NCBI GenBank assembly: GCA_023230525.1
Contig: JALNXE010000084.1
Coordinates: 1 to 19,062 of the forward strand
Origin: Desulfobulbaceae bacterium
Lineage (GTDB): Bacteria > Desulfobacterota > Desulfobulbia > Desulfobulbales > SURF-16
Direction: 5' to 3'
DNA: 19,062 nt
In this document: piece after piece, positions 1 through 7,932 of the stretch
How positions within the stretch are numbered: the stretch's first letter is position 1
Layout of the letters: every line of letters starts with the position of its first letter
Program-made: the position numbers and the translations under genes
Notes under the pieces: model-generated
Seen by the model: only the letters and a program-made list of their open reading frames with translations
Told to the model about the DNA's origin: nothing
Database searches by the model: none

Positions 1-63
1 AAAAAGCCGGCTGCGGTTGCGGCAAAAACGAAGAAGGCGACACCAAAAGTTACAAAAAAATAA
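1..63 (+). CDS. C-terminal end of an upstream protein (partial), Lys/Ala-rich tail
   Basis: The frame is open from the first base and ends at a TAA at 61-63. The 20 visible codons read almost entirely Lys, Ala, Pro, Thr and Val, a basic low-complexity tail. Such tails occur on many unrelated bacterial proteins and do not identify the gene. It ends 33 bases before the sheath gene and has the same orientation, so it is probably part of the same cluster. In related eCIS loci a second DUF4255 protein or another structural gene can precede the sheath, but nothing here decides that. Confidence 0.55.
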   Translation, partial: KKPAAVAAKTKKATPKVTKK

Positions 64-96
64 GAAAGCAAATCCTTAAATAAAAAGGAGGAATTT

Positions 97-2043
97 ATGG
101 CAGTTTTAACGTATCCAGGTGTGTATGTGGAAGAGGTTTCCAGTGGCGTCAGGCCGATTGAAGCTGCCGGCACATCAACCGCGGCATTCTTCGGGGTGGC
201 GGAAAGAGGTCCCATCGGCGCCGTCAAAAAGATATTCAACTTCACCGAGTTCCAGACCATTTACGGCGGCTTTCTCAACGGCTACTTCCTGGCCCATGCG
301 GTGTTCCAGTTCTTCAACAACGGCGGCACCCAGTGCTATGTGGGCCGGGTGGCCTCAGGCGCCGATACGGCCACGGTGACCATCCTTGACCGGGGCGCCG
401 CGGCCCAGAACAGCATGACCCTTTCCGCCAAATCATCCGGGGCCTGGGGCAATAAATTCATGGTGATCGTTGACAGCGCCTCAGCCGATGACCCGGCCAA
501 TGATTTCAATCTGACGGTGTATCAGGACAACCCCACCCCGGATGAAGACCCGGTGCAGGTGGAGGCCTATGAAAATCTCTCCATGAATCCCGCCTCCCCG
601 GAATTTATTGAGACGGTGCTCAACACCAGCTCCAAATACATCACGGCAACGGTCAACACGGCCAACAGCAACCAGATTGCCGGTTACAGCCAGAGCGCCC
701 CCATCACCCTGGGCGGCCCCCTGCTCGGGGCAAACCAGCGCAAATTCCGCATCAACATCAACAACGACGGCTACCGCACCGTGGATCTGACCATGGCCCT
801 GGCCGCCGCTGATCTCAGCGATCTTGACGATATCCGCGCCGCCATCGCCGCAACCATCCAGGCCATGACCCCGCTGCGGGAATCAACCCCGGCGGGGGCT
901 TACAACGTCACCGTCACCGTGCAGGACACCAACATGCTGCGCATTGCCTCGGGCAACACCAGCGCCGGCTCCAAGGTGGAGGTGGTCGCGGCCAGTGACC
1001 CGCTGGAAAATGCCGCCGGGGCGCTCAGGCTCGGCAGACGAAACGGCGGCACCGAGGTGTATGGCTCATCCGCCATGCGGCCCCAGAACACCCCGGCCGA
1101 CGACTTCTTTTTCCTGGGCGACGATACGGTGGCAGGGGCGGTCAGCGCGGTGCAGCCCGGCAGCGACGGCACCCTGCCGCTAAACGATATCGACTACACC
1201 AACGCCTTTGCCTGGCTCGACACCGTCCGGGATGTCTCCCTCATCGCCGTGCCCGGCATCGGTTCAACCGCCGTGGCCGACGCCGGCATGAATTACTGCC
1301 GCAACCGGCCGCTGTCCGACTGTTTCTATATCGCCGACATGGACCGGGACGACATCAGCCTGGAGGACGCCCTGCAGTACCGGGACGATATCAATACCCC
1401 GAACTCCTATGGCGCGGTCTACTTTCCCTGGCTCAAAGCCCTTGATCCCACCGGGCTGTCCGCCGAGCCGATCAATGTGCCGCCCTCAGGATACGTGGCC
1501 GGCATGTATTCCCAGATCGACGCCAAACGGGGGGTATGGAAGGCGCCGGCCGGCACCGAGGCGGTGCTCGGCGGGGCCGTGGGCCTGGTGACGGATCTCA
1601 CCGACATCCAGCAGGGCAATCTCAATAAAAATAAAAAGAGCGTCTGCGTTATCCGCAAATTCCCCGGCTCGGGCATTGTGCTCTGGGGGGCGCGCACGCT
1701 CAGTTCCGACCCGGAATACAAGTACATCCCGGTGCGCCGCATGGCCATCATGCTGCGGGTCAGTATTTATAACGGCATCCAGTGGACCGTGTTCGAACCC
1801 AATGACGAGGAACTCTGGTCCCAGATCCGGCTCAACATCGGCTCCTTCATGATGACTCTGTTCCGCCAGGGCGCCTTCCAGGGTTCCACCCCGTCCCAGG
1901 CCTTCTTTGTCAAGTGCGACGGCGAGACCACCACCCAGGCGGACATCGACCTGGGCATCGTCAACGTGCTGGTCGGCTTCGCGCCGCTCAAGCCGGCCGA
2001 GTTCGTGGTGGTGAAGATCAGCCAGAAGGCGGGACAGAACTAG
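97..2043 (+). CDS. Phage tail sheath family protein (contractile sheath subunit)
   Basis: This 648-residue protein is the outer sheath subunit, which contracts and drives the inner tube into the target. The N-terminus carries the sheath signature YPGVYVEEV (about residues 6-14), followed by the TAAFFGVAERGP segment. The C-terminal third has the conserved LWGARTL block (about 529-535), then the RRMAIML, NGIQWTVFEPN and LWSQIRLNIGSFM segments and an ending typical of tail sheath C-terminal domains. The middle (about 190-340) is less conserved and probably forms a surface-exposed insertion. The ATG is set by an AGGAGG at 86-91 with ideal spacing. It is the only sheath gene in the window, whereas Afp and PVC have three paralogues. 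Family assignment is firm; whether further sheath genes lie outside the window cannot be seen. Confidence 0.95.
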   Translation: MAVLTYPGVYVEEVSSGVRPIEAAGTSTAAFFGVAERGPIGAVKKIFNFTEFQTIYGGFLNGYFLAHAVFQFFNNGGTQCYVGRVASGADTATVTILDRGAAAQNSMTLSAKSSGAWGNKFMVIVDSASADDPANDFNLTVYQDNPTPDEDPVQVEAYENLSMNPASPEFIETVLNTSSKYITATVNTANSNQIAGYSQSAPITLGGPLLGANQRKFRININNDGYRTVDLTMALAAADLSDLDDIRAAIAATIQAMTPLRESTPAGAYNVTVTVQDTNMLRIASGNTSAGSKVEVVAASDPLENAAGALRLGRRNGGTEVYGSSAMRPQNTPADDFFFLGDDTVAGAVSAVQPGSDGTLPLNDIDYTNAFAWLDTVRDVSLIAVPGIGSTAVADAGMNYCRNRPLSDCFYIADMDRDDISLEDALQYRDDINTPNSYGAVYFPWLKALDPTGLSAEPINVPPSGYVAGMYSQIDAKRGVWKAPAGTEAVLGGAVGLVTDLTDIQQGNLNKNKKSVCVIRKFPGSGIVLWGARTLSSDPEYKYIPVRRMAIMLRVSIYNGIQWTVFEPNDEELWSQIRLNIGSFMMTLFRQGAFQGSTPSQAFFVKCDGETTTQADIDLGIVNVLVGFAPLKPAEFVVVKISQKAGQN

Positions 2044-2049
2044 TGGTGA

Positions 2050-2084
2050 TTGCGGATTTCGGATTGCAGACTGCGGATTGAAAG
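2050..2084. repeat. Five degenerate heptad repeats between sheath and tube
   Basis: Five consecutive 7-mers follow the sheath stop codon: TTGCGGA, TTTCGGA, TTGCAGA, CTGCGGA and TTGAAAG. They are variants of one unit (YTGCGGA). The array is non-coding, and similar short-period arrays sit in three other gaps of this cluster. Function is unknown. Confidence 0.6.
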
Positions 2085-2105
2085 AAGGTCCGTGGCATCT
2101 ATACA
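2078..2105 (+). promoter_or_regulatory. Possible sigma70-type promoter ahead of the tube gene
   Basis: TTGAAA (2078-2083) is followed after 16 bases by TATACA (2100-2105), 5/6 and 4/6 matches to the -35 and -10 consensus. The 112-base gap between sheath and tube is one of the few in the cluster long enough for a promoter. An extra internal start here could raise the level of the tube protein. This is a motif match by eye only. Confidence 0.3.
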
Positions 2106-2155
2106 GTTTATTGTGGGATAATTAAATAAAGCCCAAGCAATGGGGGAGAAAAGAT

Positions 2156-2656
2156 ATGGCACAGTTTACAGTAAACACCCACCGGTTTGATCCCTACCGG
2201 AACTTCAAGTTCAAAATCAAGTGGGACGGCAAATACGTGGCAGGGCTCGCCAAATGCAGCGCCCTGAAAAAAAGCACCGAGGTCAAGGAATGGCGGGAGG
2301 GGGGAGATCCCAGCACCAGCCGCAAACTGCCGGGCAAGACCTCCTATGACGGCATCACCCTGGAGGCCGGGGTCACCCATGACACCACCTTTGAGGAGTG
2401 GGCCAACCTGATCAATAACTTTCAGAGCGACGCCTCCATGTCGCTGAAGAATTTCCGCAAGGATGTGGTCATCGACGTCTTCAACCTGCAGGGCAGCAAG
2501 GTGCTGTCCTACAAGGTCTACCGCTGCTGGGTCTCCGAATATCAGGCCCTGCCGGGACTCGATGCCGGCGGCAACGAGGTGATGATCCAGAGCATCAAGC
2601 TGGAAAATGAGGGCTGGGAGCGCGACACCGCGGTCACCGAACCAACCGAAAGCTAG
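2156..2656 (+). CDS. Phage tail tube protein (inner tube, T4 gp19-like)
   Basis: This 166-residue protein is the inner tube subunit that stacks into the hollow rod inside the sheath. Its length is usual for the family. Visible hallmarks are the N-terminal DPYRNFKFKIKWDGKYVAG stretch, the segment SALKKSTEVKEWREGGDPS, the KLPGKTSYDGITLEAGVTHD block (about 60-80), and a C-terminal VQSIKLENEGWER-like ending (MIQSIKLENEGWERD). The start is supported by a GGGGGAG at 2142-2148. It follows the sheath by 112 bases, the usual sheath-tube order. Only one tube paralogue is visible here, although a second, baseplate-proximal tube-like protein is encoded at 9277-10026. Confidence 0.95.
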   Translation: MAQFTVNTHRFDPYRNFKFKIKWDGKYVAGLAKCSALKKSTEVKEWREGGDPSTSRKLPGKTSYDGITLEAGVTHDTTFEEWANLINNFQSDASMSLKNFRKDVVIDVFNLQGSKVLSYKVYRCWVSEYQALPGLDAGGNEVMIQSIKLENEGWERDTAVTEPTES

Positions 2657-2663
2657 GTGAGCG

Positions 2664-3542
2664 ATGGATCGCATGGTGTTTGAGCTGCCGGGGGGCTTTG
2701 TCGGCGATGACGGCCAGGTGCATGACCGGGTCATGCTTGCCCCGCTCAACGGTTTTAGCGAGAAAATGCTGGCGGGGAGAAATAATACCCCTGCCCCGGT
2801 GCTGGTCACCGCCCTGCTCAGCCGCTGCATTGAGAGGATCGGCAGCCTCAATGGGGTGACAGAGGGGATGGTCCGCCGCCTGTTGGTGGGCGACCGGCTC
2901 TTTCTCCTGCTCAAACTGCGGGAAATGACCTTCGGCCGCAACATCCAGGCGGTCATCCGCTGCTCCCAGCCGGACTGCGGGGCCCGGGTGGATATCGACT
3001 TTGCCACCGATAACATCCCGGTGACCCGCGCGCCCCAGCAGTCCCTGCGGCACCGGCTGCAGCTTTCACCGGCAGCGGGCGGCCACCTTGTCACCTTCCG
3101 GCTGCCCAACGGCGAGGATCAGGAAATGCTGACCCAGCTGCTGGACAGTGACGAGGAGCTGGCGGCGGACCATTTGCTGGCCCGCTGCGTGCAGAGCATC
3201 GATGCCGTCCAACCGCCTGCCTTGGCGGGTATCGCCAGGCTGTCAGCCCAGGCCAAAATGGAAATTGAAGAGGAAATGGAGCGGCTGGCCCCGAAACTCG
3301 GCTCCAGCATGGAGGCGATCTGCCCGGAGTGCGGAGGCAGCTTTACCGCCGCCTTTGATGTGCAGGAGTTCGTGCTGGCGGAGCTGAACACCCGGCTTGA
3401 GCTGCTGCTCAAAGAGGTGCATTATCTGGCCTATCATTATCACTGGAGCGAAAAGGAAATCCTCGGCATGACCAGGCAGAACCGGCGGCGCTACATCGAG
3501 GTTCTCGCCGGGGAAATGGAACGGTTGAACCATGCATTCTGA
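2664..3542 (+). CDS. Baseplate hub assembly chaperone-like protein with four-Cys motif
   Basis: This 292-residue protein resembles the T4 gp26-type baseplate/hub assembly proteins found after the tube gene in eCIS and related tail clusters. Residues 20-95 hold a helical block with the pattern of RRLLVGDRLFLLLKLREMTFG. Four cysteines lie in two pairs, C100/C105 and C220/C223 (CPEC), consistent with a zinc-binding knuckle. The C-terminal segment (about 247-282) contains EVHYLAYHYHWSEKEIL followed by NRRRY. It resembles the short DUF6760-type peptides of tail clusters, here fused to the larger protein. The gene starts 7 bases after the tube stop and ends overlapping the next gene, so it is translationally embedded in the operon. 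The structural role is inferred from family and position. Confidence 0.75.
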   Translation: MDRMVFELPGGFVGDDGQVHDRVMLAPLNGFSEKMLAGRNNTPAPVLVTALLSRCIERIGSLNGVTEGMVRRLLVGDRLFLLLKLREMTFGRNIQAVIRCSQPDCGARVDIDFATDNIPVTRAPQQSLRHRLQLSPAAGGHLVTFRLPNGEDQEMLTQLLDSDEELAADHLLARCVQSIDAVQPPALAGIARLSAQAKMEIEEEMERLAPKLGSSMEAICPECGGSFTAAFDVQEFVLAELNTRLELLLKEVHYLAYHYHWSEKEILGMTRQNRRRYIEVLAGEMERLNHAF

Positions 3543-4848
3543 AAAAAGCACACACAGGCAGCAGAGCGGCGGCGGCGGTAAACCGGCGGGGAGAATGGTC
3601 CGTGCGCTGCTCGGCCTGCCGGAGCGGGCAGCAGGCCGAATGCAGGGCCATGGGCCGCTGCCGCCGGGGGCCTTCCGTTACCAGCAGCGGTCAAGCTTGC
3701 CCGCGCCCTCCCCCCCCCCGCCCTGGTCCGCACAGGAGGACGCCCTCCCCGCGATGGACAGGGAGGAGGAGGTCCCTGCGGCCAGGGCCGAGGTCGAGGA
3801 CTCCCAGGCTGACCGCCCGGCTGCCGGCCTGGCGCAGCCCCTGCCCCAGCCGCCAGCCCGGAGCGGGTCCGAGCCCTTGGCCGCGCCTGGGGCAGCCCTG
3901 GCCCATGGGCCAGGCAAGGAACAAGCCCCGGCACCGCTGATGCCGGAGCAGGCAGCGGCCAGGTCTGCGGCCAGGGGGCCGGAAGCGCCCCGGCAGCCCG
4001 CGCCGGACAGCAGACCGGCCCCAGCCGGCGAAATGAAGGCGGAACCAGCCGGCAGAGAGGAGATCGCCATCCCCGGCAGGTCAACGCTCAGGCAGGTCTT
4101 CAGCGCCCTGGCTGCCAGCCCGGAGGGTGAACATCTTTCCGCAGCGGACCAGCCGCCCGGCATGGCGCAACCTGCCGCTTCTCCGCCTGGCGGCCAGGAC
4201 CGGCCGGCGAGCGCGGCAATGGATCACGGCGTGCGGCCCAGGCCTGAACAGCCCAGGCCGGCTGCCGGCCAGCCACCCGCGGACCGGCAGCCCCAATGGA
4301 GATCGCGGCTGCTCCCCGCTGCCGTCCAGGCCGAGGGCCTTGTGCCCCAGGGGTTTACAACCGCAGGCATGACCGCAGCCCAGCCCCAAAATTCAGCCCT
4401 GGGACAGAGAGCCAAGCCGCCCCAGCGCCCGACGGATAAAAGCGCTGGCCGCCCAGGCAGGGCGGAAAGCCCGGCAGCAGCGCCGCAAGCCAAGGCAGAT
4501 CCCAACCCTGCGCAGCGGCAGGAACATCCGCCGGGTGCGGCAGAACCCCGGGACCAAAGGCGTCTTGCCTCCGCCACCCCGGCCCGGCGGCCGGATGAGG
4601 ATGGCGGCCGGCAGATCGAGGAGCTGCGGCGGACATTTTTTGAACTGGTCAGCAAAAAGACCTCTGCCCACGAGCCCAAGGACCGTGAGCAAACCACCAC
4701 AGCCGAGGCGGAAACCCCTGCGCCGCCCCCTCTGCAGCAGATCGTGGTGATCAACCGCACCTCAGGCAGCAGAAGCCGTGGCCGCTTGCCGGCCGCCTTC
4801 TGGGAACGGAGCTATATGGCTCGCGCAACGTTAAAAATGATCCGATAA
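3532..4848 (+). CDS. Pro/Ala/Gln/Arg-rich disordered protein of the injection cluster
   Basis: The 438-residue reading frame is dominated by Pro, Ala, Gln, Arg and Gly to about residue 360, and no folded domain is evident. A more ordered C-terminus follows: an EELRRTFFELVSKK helix-like stretch, a PPPLQQIVVIN strand and the closing segment FWERSYMARATLKMIR. The ATG lies inside the end of the previous gene (11-base overlap), and the stop is 11 bases before the DUF4255 gene, so frame and position fit the operon. Base composition is even more GC-rich than its neighbours, and several long antisense frames here are composition artefacts. I infer a scaffold or linker protein whose C-terminus docks to baseplate or cap. 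The function is not known to me. Confidence 0.6.
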   Translation: MHSEKSTHRQQSGGGGKPAGRMVRALLGLPERAAGRMQGHGPLPPGAFRYQQRSSLPAPSPPPPWSAQEDALPAMDREEEVPAARAEVEDSQADRPAAGLAQPLPQPPARSGSEPLAAPGAALAHGPGKEQAPAPLMPEQAAARSAARGPEAPRQPAPDSRPAPAGEMKAEPAGREEIAIPGRSTLRQVFSALAASPEGEHLSAADQPPGMAQPAASPPGGQDRPASAAMDHGVRPRPEQPRPAAGQPPADRQPQWRSRLLPAAVQAEGLVPQGFTTAGMTAAQPQNSALGQRAKPPQRPTDKSAGRPGRAESPAAAPQAKADPNPAQRQEHPPGAAEPRDQRRLASATPARRPDEDGGRQIEELRRTFFELVSKKTSAHEPKDREQTTTAEAETPAPPPLQQIVVINRTSGSRSRGRLPAAFWERSYMARATLKMIR

Positions 4849-4859
4849 AGGGCCGACCC

Positions 4860-5699
4860 GTGAGCGTATCCACAGCAATAGGACTGGTGAGCGAATCGCT
4901 GCGCAACCTCCTGCTCGGGGAGATGACCCTGACGCCGGAGGTGGATGTCACCATTCTATCACCCCACGAGAAGGGGGTGGACCGGCGGGTCAACCTCTAT
5001 CTGTACAAGGTGCAGGAAAGCCCCCTGCTCAAGAACATGGACTGGCAGGCCAGGGCCGACAATCCGGCCCGGCTCGTGCCGCCGCCTCTGTCCCTGCATC
5101 TCCATTATCTGCTGACCCCCTATGCCATCAACGACCAGCAGACCGGCAATGCCACAAGCCACGAGATCCTGGGCGAGGCCATGCGGGTTTTTTATGAGAA
5201 CCCGGTCATCCCGGCGGACTATCTGGCAGACGAACTGGCCGGGGCCAGGGAGCAGATCAAGGTGATGCCCTCCACCATCGTGCTGGAAGAGATGAGCACG
5301 GTGTGGAGCACCTTTGCCCAGCCTTACCGGCTTTCCGTGGCCTATGAGGTGGCGGTGGTGCAGCTCGACATGCTGTCCGCCAGCGAACGGACCATGGCCA
5401 AGCGGGTGCGGCACATCGGCGTGCCCCAGGTAGCCGCCCCCTTTCTGCCGCCCACGGTGGAAATGATCACGCCCATGGCGGCCCCGGCCGGGGCCAGCGT
5501 GACGGTCAGCGGCAAAAATCTCGCCGGCTGGCAGGCATACGTGTCCTTGATGCGCAGGCCGGTCCTCGCCGGCCTTGAGCTGACGGCTGACTCCTTTTCC
5601 ATCACCATCCCGGCCGACCTTGCCCCCGGATTTTATGAAATACGGGTTGATATCTCCCATCTGAGCCGCAAGACCCTGTTTTTTGAGGTGACGCCGTGA
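4860..5699 (+). CDS. DUF4255 (Pvc16 N-terminal) family protein, probable tail-end cap
   Basis: This is a 279-residue protein. The N-terminal region (about 1-185) matches the DUF4255 pattern: STAIGLVSESLRNLL, then the VTILSP segment, the VNLYLYKVQESP.LKNMDW segment and LSLHLHYLLTPY. DUF4255/Pvc16 proteins are a hallmark of eCIS clusters and in Afp/PVC close the distal end of the tube. Residues about 195-279 form an IPT/TIG-like immunoglobulin fold (PTVEMITPMAAPAGASVTVSGKNL, then PADLAPGFYEIRVDIS). The start codon is GTG at 4860, 11 bases after the previous stop. The stop overlaps the next gene's GTG start (GTGA), implying translational coupling to the ATPase. The cap role is drawn from family knowledge. 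Confidence 0.9.
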   Translation: MSVSTAIGLVSESLRNLLLGEMTLTPEVDVTILSPHEKGVDRRVNLYLYKVQESPLLKNMDWQARADNPARLVPPPLSLHLHYLLTPYAINDQQTGNATSHEILGEAMRVFYENPVIPADYLADELAGAREQIKVMPSTIVLEEMSTVWSTFAQPYRLSVAYEVAVVQLDMLSASERTMAKRVRHIGVPQVAAPFLPPTVEMITPMAAPAGASVTVSGKNLAGWQAYVSLMRRPVLAGLELTADSFSITIPADLAPGFYEIRVDISHLSRKTLFFEVTP

Positions 5700-7918
5700 G
5701 CGTGCAGGCCATGAAAAAGGATGCCGGCCGGCCCCTGCCCTACGGGGCAAGTTTCGCTCATCTCTCTGATGAGCTGACCCGGCTCGACCTGCTGATCAGC
5801 CGGCAGGTGCTCAGGCTGCGGGCCGGGATGCCGGAGCAGCAGCCCGGCAGCGGCCTGTATATCTCCCATGACGAGGTTGACCGGCTGCTGCAGGACGGCG
5901 AGGGCCTCCGCCCCGACCCGCCGGAGATCATGGCCAACCGCCGGCAGTTTGAGCTGCTGGGCCAGGAGATCAGCGCCAGGGTGGCCGCAAGCCTGGAGGA
6001 GAAGATCTTTCTGGCCCTACCCTGCCTGGCCCGGATGTTCGGCCTGTCACCCCTTGAGCTGCAGGCCCTGGTCATCTGCCTGGCGCCGGAGCTGGACCGC
6101 AGGTACGACACCCTCTATGCCTACCTGCAGAACGACATCACCCGCAAAAAACCGTCCGTGGATCTGGTCCTGCAGCTGCTGGCCGACCGCCGCGAGCAGC
6201 GCTGGCAGCTGCGCCAGCTGTTTGCCGGCGGGGCTACGCTGCTGCGCAGCGGCATCCTGCAGAGCGTGGCTGATCCCCTCAGCCCGTCCGGGTCGAGCGA
6301 TCTGGCCATGCTGCTCAAGGTGGACCGCCGGATGGTTGATTTCATCATGGGCGACAACGCCCTGGATAACCGGCTCAACCGCTGCGCCCGGCTGCTCTCC
6401 CCCACAATACCCCTGGATGGGGTGGCAGCGGCGCCGGACCTCAAGGCCAGGCTGCTCGGTCTGGCCAGCCGCCACATCAGCCGCGAGATGATCAGGGAGA
6501 AGATGGTGCTCCATCTGCACGGCCCGGCCGGCAGCGGCAAAACCACGCTGGCCCTGGCGCTGTGCCGGGAGCTGCAGTGCCCCATGCTGGTGGTCGATAT
6601 GGAGCTGCTGCCCGCTGGTGATGAGGAATGGGAAAACACGGTGCTGCTTGCTTTGCGGGAGGGGCTGCTGACCCGCGCCATTCTTTTTTGCGACAACATC
6701 GACTCCCTGGGCGAGCGGGCGGATAAAGGCAGAGCACTGCTGAAAAAGCTGGCCCGGGCCATTGCCGAGTACGGCTGGCTGGTCTTCCTGGCCGGGGAAA
6801 AGCCCTGGTCCGGCGAGGACTGCTTTGACGAGCTGCAGTTTGTGTCCACCCCCGTGCCAACGCCCCAGGTCCCCATCAGGGAGCAGGTCTGGCAGAACAT
6901 GCTGGCCGCCGAACCGGCTGACATCAGCCAGAAATGGTCGGCCAGGCTGGCCCGGCGCTTCGCCCTGACCCCCGGCCAGATCGGGCAGGCGGCGCGGTCT
7001 GCCCATACCCTGCAGGCCGCCGGCGGCCGGGACAGGAAGCTGTCGCTCTCCGATTTGCACGCCGCCTGCCGCAGCCAGTCCCAGCATAAGCTGGCGGAAC
7101 TGTCCGTCAGGATTGAGGCGAAATATACCTGGGCCGACCTGGTGCTGCCGGAGGAAAAAACCGCGCTGCTCAAAGAGATCTGCGCCCAGGTCAGGCATCA
7201 GTACCGGGTCTTTGCCGAATGGGGTTTTGAGCGCAAGGTGGCCTACGGCCGGGGGCTCAGCGTGTTGTTCTCCGGCCCGCCGGGCACGGGAAAAACCCTG
7301 GCGGCCCAGGTCATGGCGGCCGAGCTGCAGCTTGATCTCTACAAGATTGATCTGTCCGGCGTGGTCAGCAAGTACATCGGCGAAACGGAAAAAAACCTCA
7401 ACCGGATCTTTGCCGGGGGGGAGCGCAGCAACGCCATTCTCTTCTTTGATGAGGCGGACGCCCTGTTCGGCAAGCGCACCGAGGTCAAGGACGCCCACGA
7501 CCGCTACGCCAACATCGAGACCAGCTATCTGCTGCAGAAGATGGAGGAGTATGAGGGCATGGTCATCCTGGCCACCAATCTGCGCTCCAACATGGATGAG
7601 GCCTTTACCCGGCGCATCCGCTTCATTGTCGAGTTCCCCTTCCCGGATGCCGCCCTGCGGGCCCGCATCTGGAAAAGCCATTTCCCCGGGGAGGCGCCGG
7701 TGCGTGACGGCATCGATTATGATTTCCTGGCCAGACGCTTCCAGGTGGCGGGGGGCAGTATCCGCAACATTGTCTTAAATACCGCCTTTCTGGCGGCGGA
7801 AAGCAATGAGGAAATCAGCATGGAGCATATCCTGCACGGGGTCAGGCGGGAGTTCGAAAAAATTGGCAAGCTGTGGAATGAGGAAACCATCAACCGCTCT
7901 GATTCGACCAGAACCTGA
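5696..7918 (+). CDS. Tandem AAA+ ATPase of the eCIS cluster (Pvc15-like)
   Basis: This 740-residue protein has an N-terminal helical region (about 1-250) and two AAA+ modules. Module 1 has Walker A GPAGSGKT (276-283), but its Walker B reads ILFCDNID (329-336), with Asn where the catalytic Glu is expected. This module may therefore bind rather than hydrolyse ATP well. Module 2 is complete: Walker A GPPGTGKT (527-534), Walker B ILFFDEAD (581-588), sensor-1 Asn in ATNLRSN (about 626-632) and an RRIRF arginine-finger region (639-643). CDC48/FtsH-like AAA+ proteins of this design are a core eCIS component, thought to act in assembly or cargo loading. The GTG start overlaps the DUF4255 stop. Confidence 0.93.
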   Translation: MSVQAMKKDAGRPLPYGASFAHLSDELTRLDLLISRQVLRLRAGMPEQQPGSGLYISHDEVDRLLQDGEGLRPDPPEIMANRRQFELLGQEISARVAASLEEKIFLALPCLARMFGLSPLELQALVICLAPELDRRYDTLYAYLQNDITRKKPSVDLVLQLLADRREQRWQLRQLFAGGATLLRSGILQSVADPLSPSGSSDLAMLLKVDRRMVDFIMGDNALDNRLNRCARLLSPTIPLDGVAAAPDLKARLLGLASRHISREMIREKMVLHLHGPAGSGKTTLALALCRELQCPMLVVDMELLPAGDEEWENTVLLALREGLLTRAILFCDNIDSLGERADKGRALLKKLARAIAEYGWLVFLAGEKPWSGEDCFDELQFVSTPVPTPQVPIREQVWQNMLAAEPADISQKWSARLARRFALTPGQIGQAARSAHTLQAAGGRDRKLSLSDLHAACRSQSQHKLAELSVRIEAKYTWADLVLPEEKTALLKEICAQVRHQYRVFAEWGFERKVAYGRGLSVLFSGPPGTGKTLAAQVMAAELQLDLYKIDLSGVVSKYIGETEKNLNRIFAGGERSNAILFFDEADALFGKRTEVKDAHDRYANIETSYLLQKMEEYEGMVILATNLRSNMDEAFTRRIRFIVEFPFPDAALRARIWKSHFPGEAPVRDGIDYDFLARRFQVAGGSIRNIVLNTAFLAAESNEEISMEHILHGVRREFEKIGKLWNEETINRSDSTRT

Positions 7919-7932
7919 GGAGGTTACATATC

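Noticed and set aside
2108..3109. 333-codon minus-strand frame over tube and chaperone genes
   Set aside because: The plus-strand tube and chaperone are clearly recognised, and the antisense product is featureless.
3491..4163. Several long minus-strand frames over the Pro/Ala-rich gene
   Set aside because: All are Pro/Ala/Gly/Arg-rich products of extreme GC composition. The plus frame alone fits operon spacing and has an ordered C-terminus.
6047..7681. 544-codon open frame on the minus strand inside the ATPase gene
   Set aside because: It lies antisense to a gene with intact Walker motifs. High GC with third-position bias keeps the mirror frame open, and its protein shows no domain.
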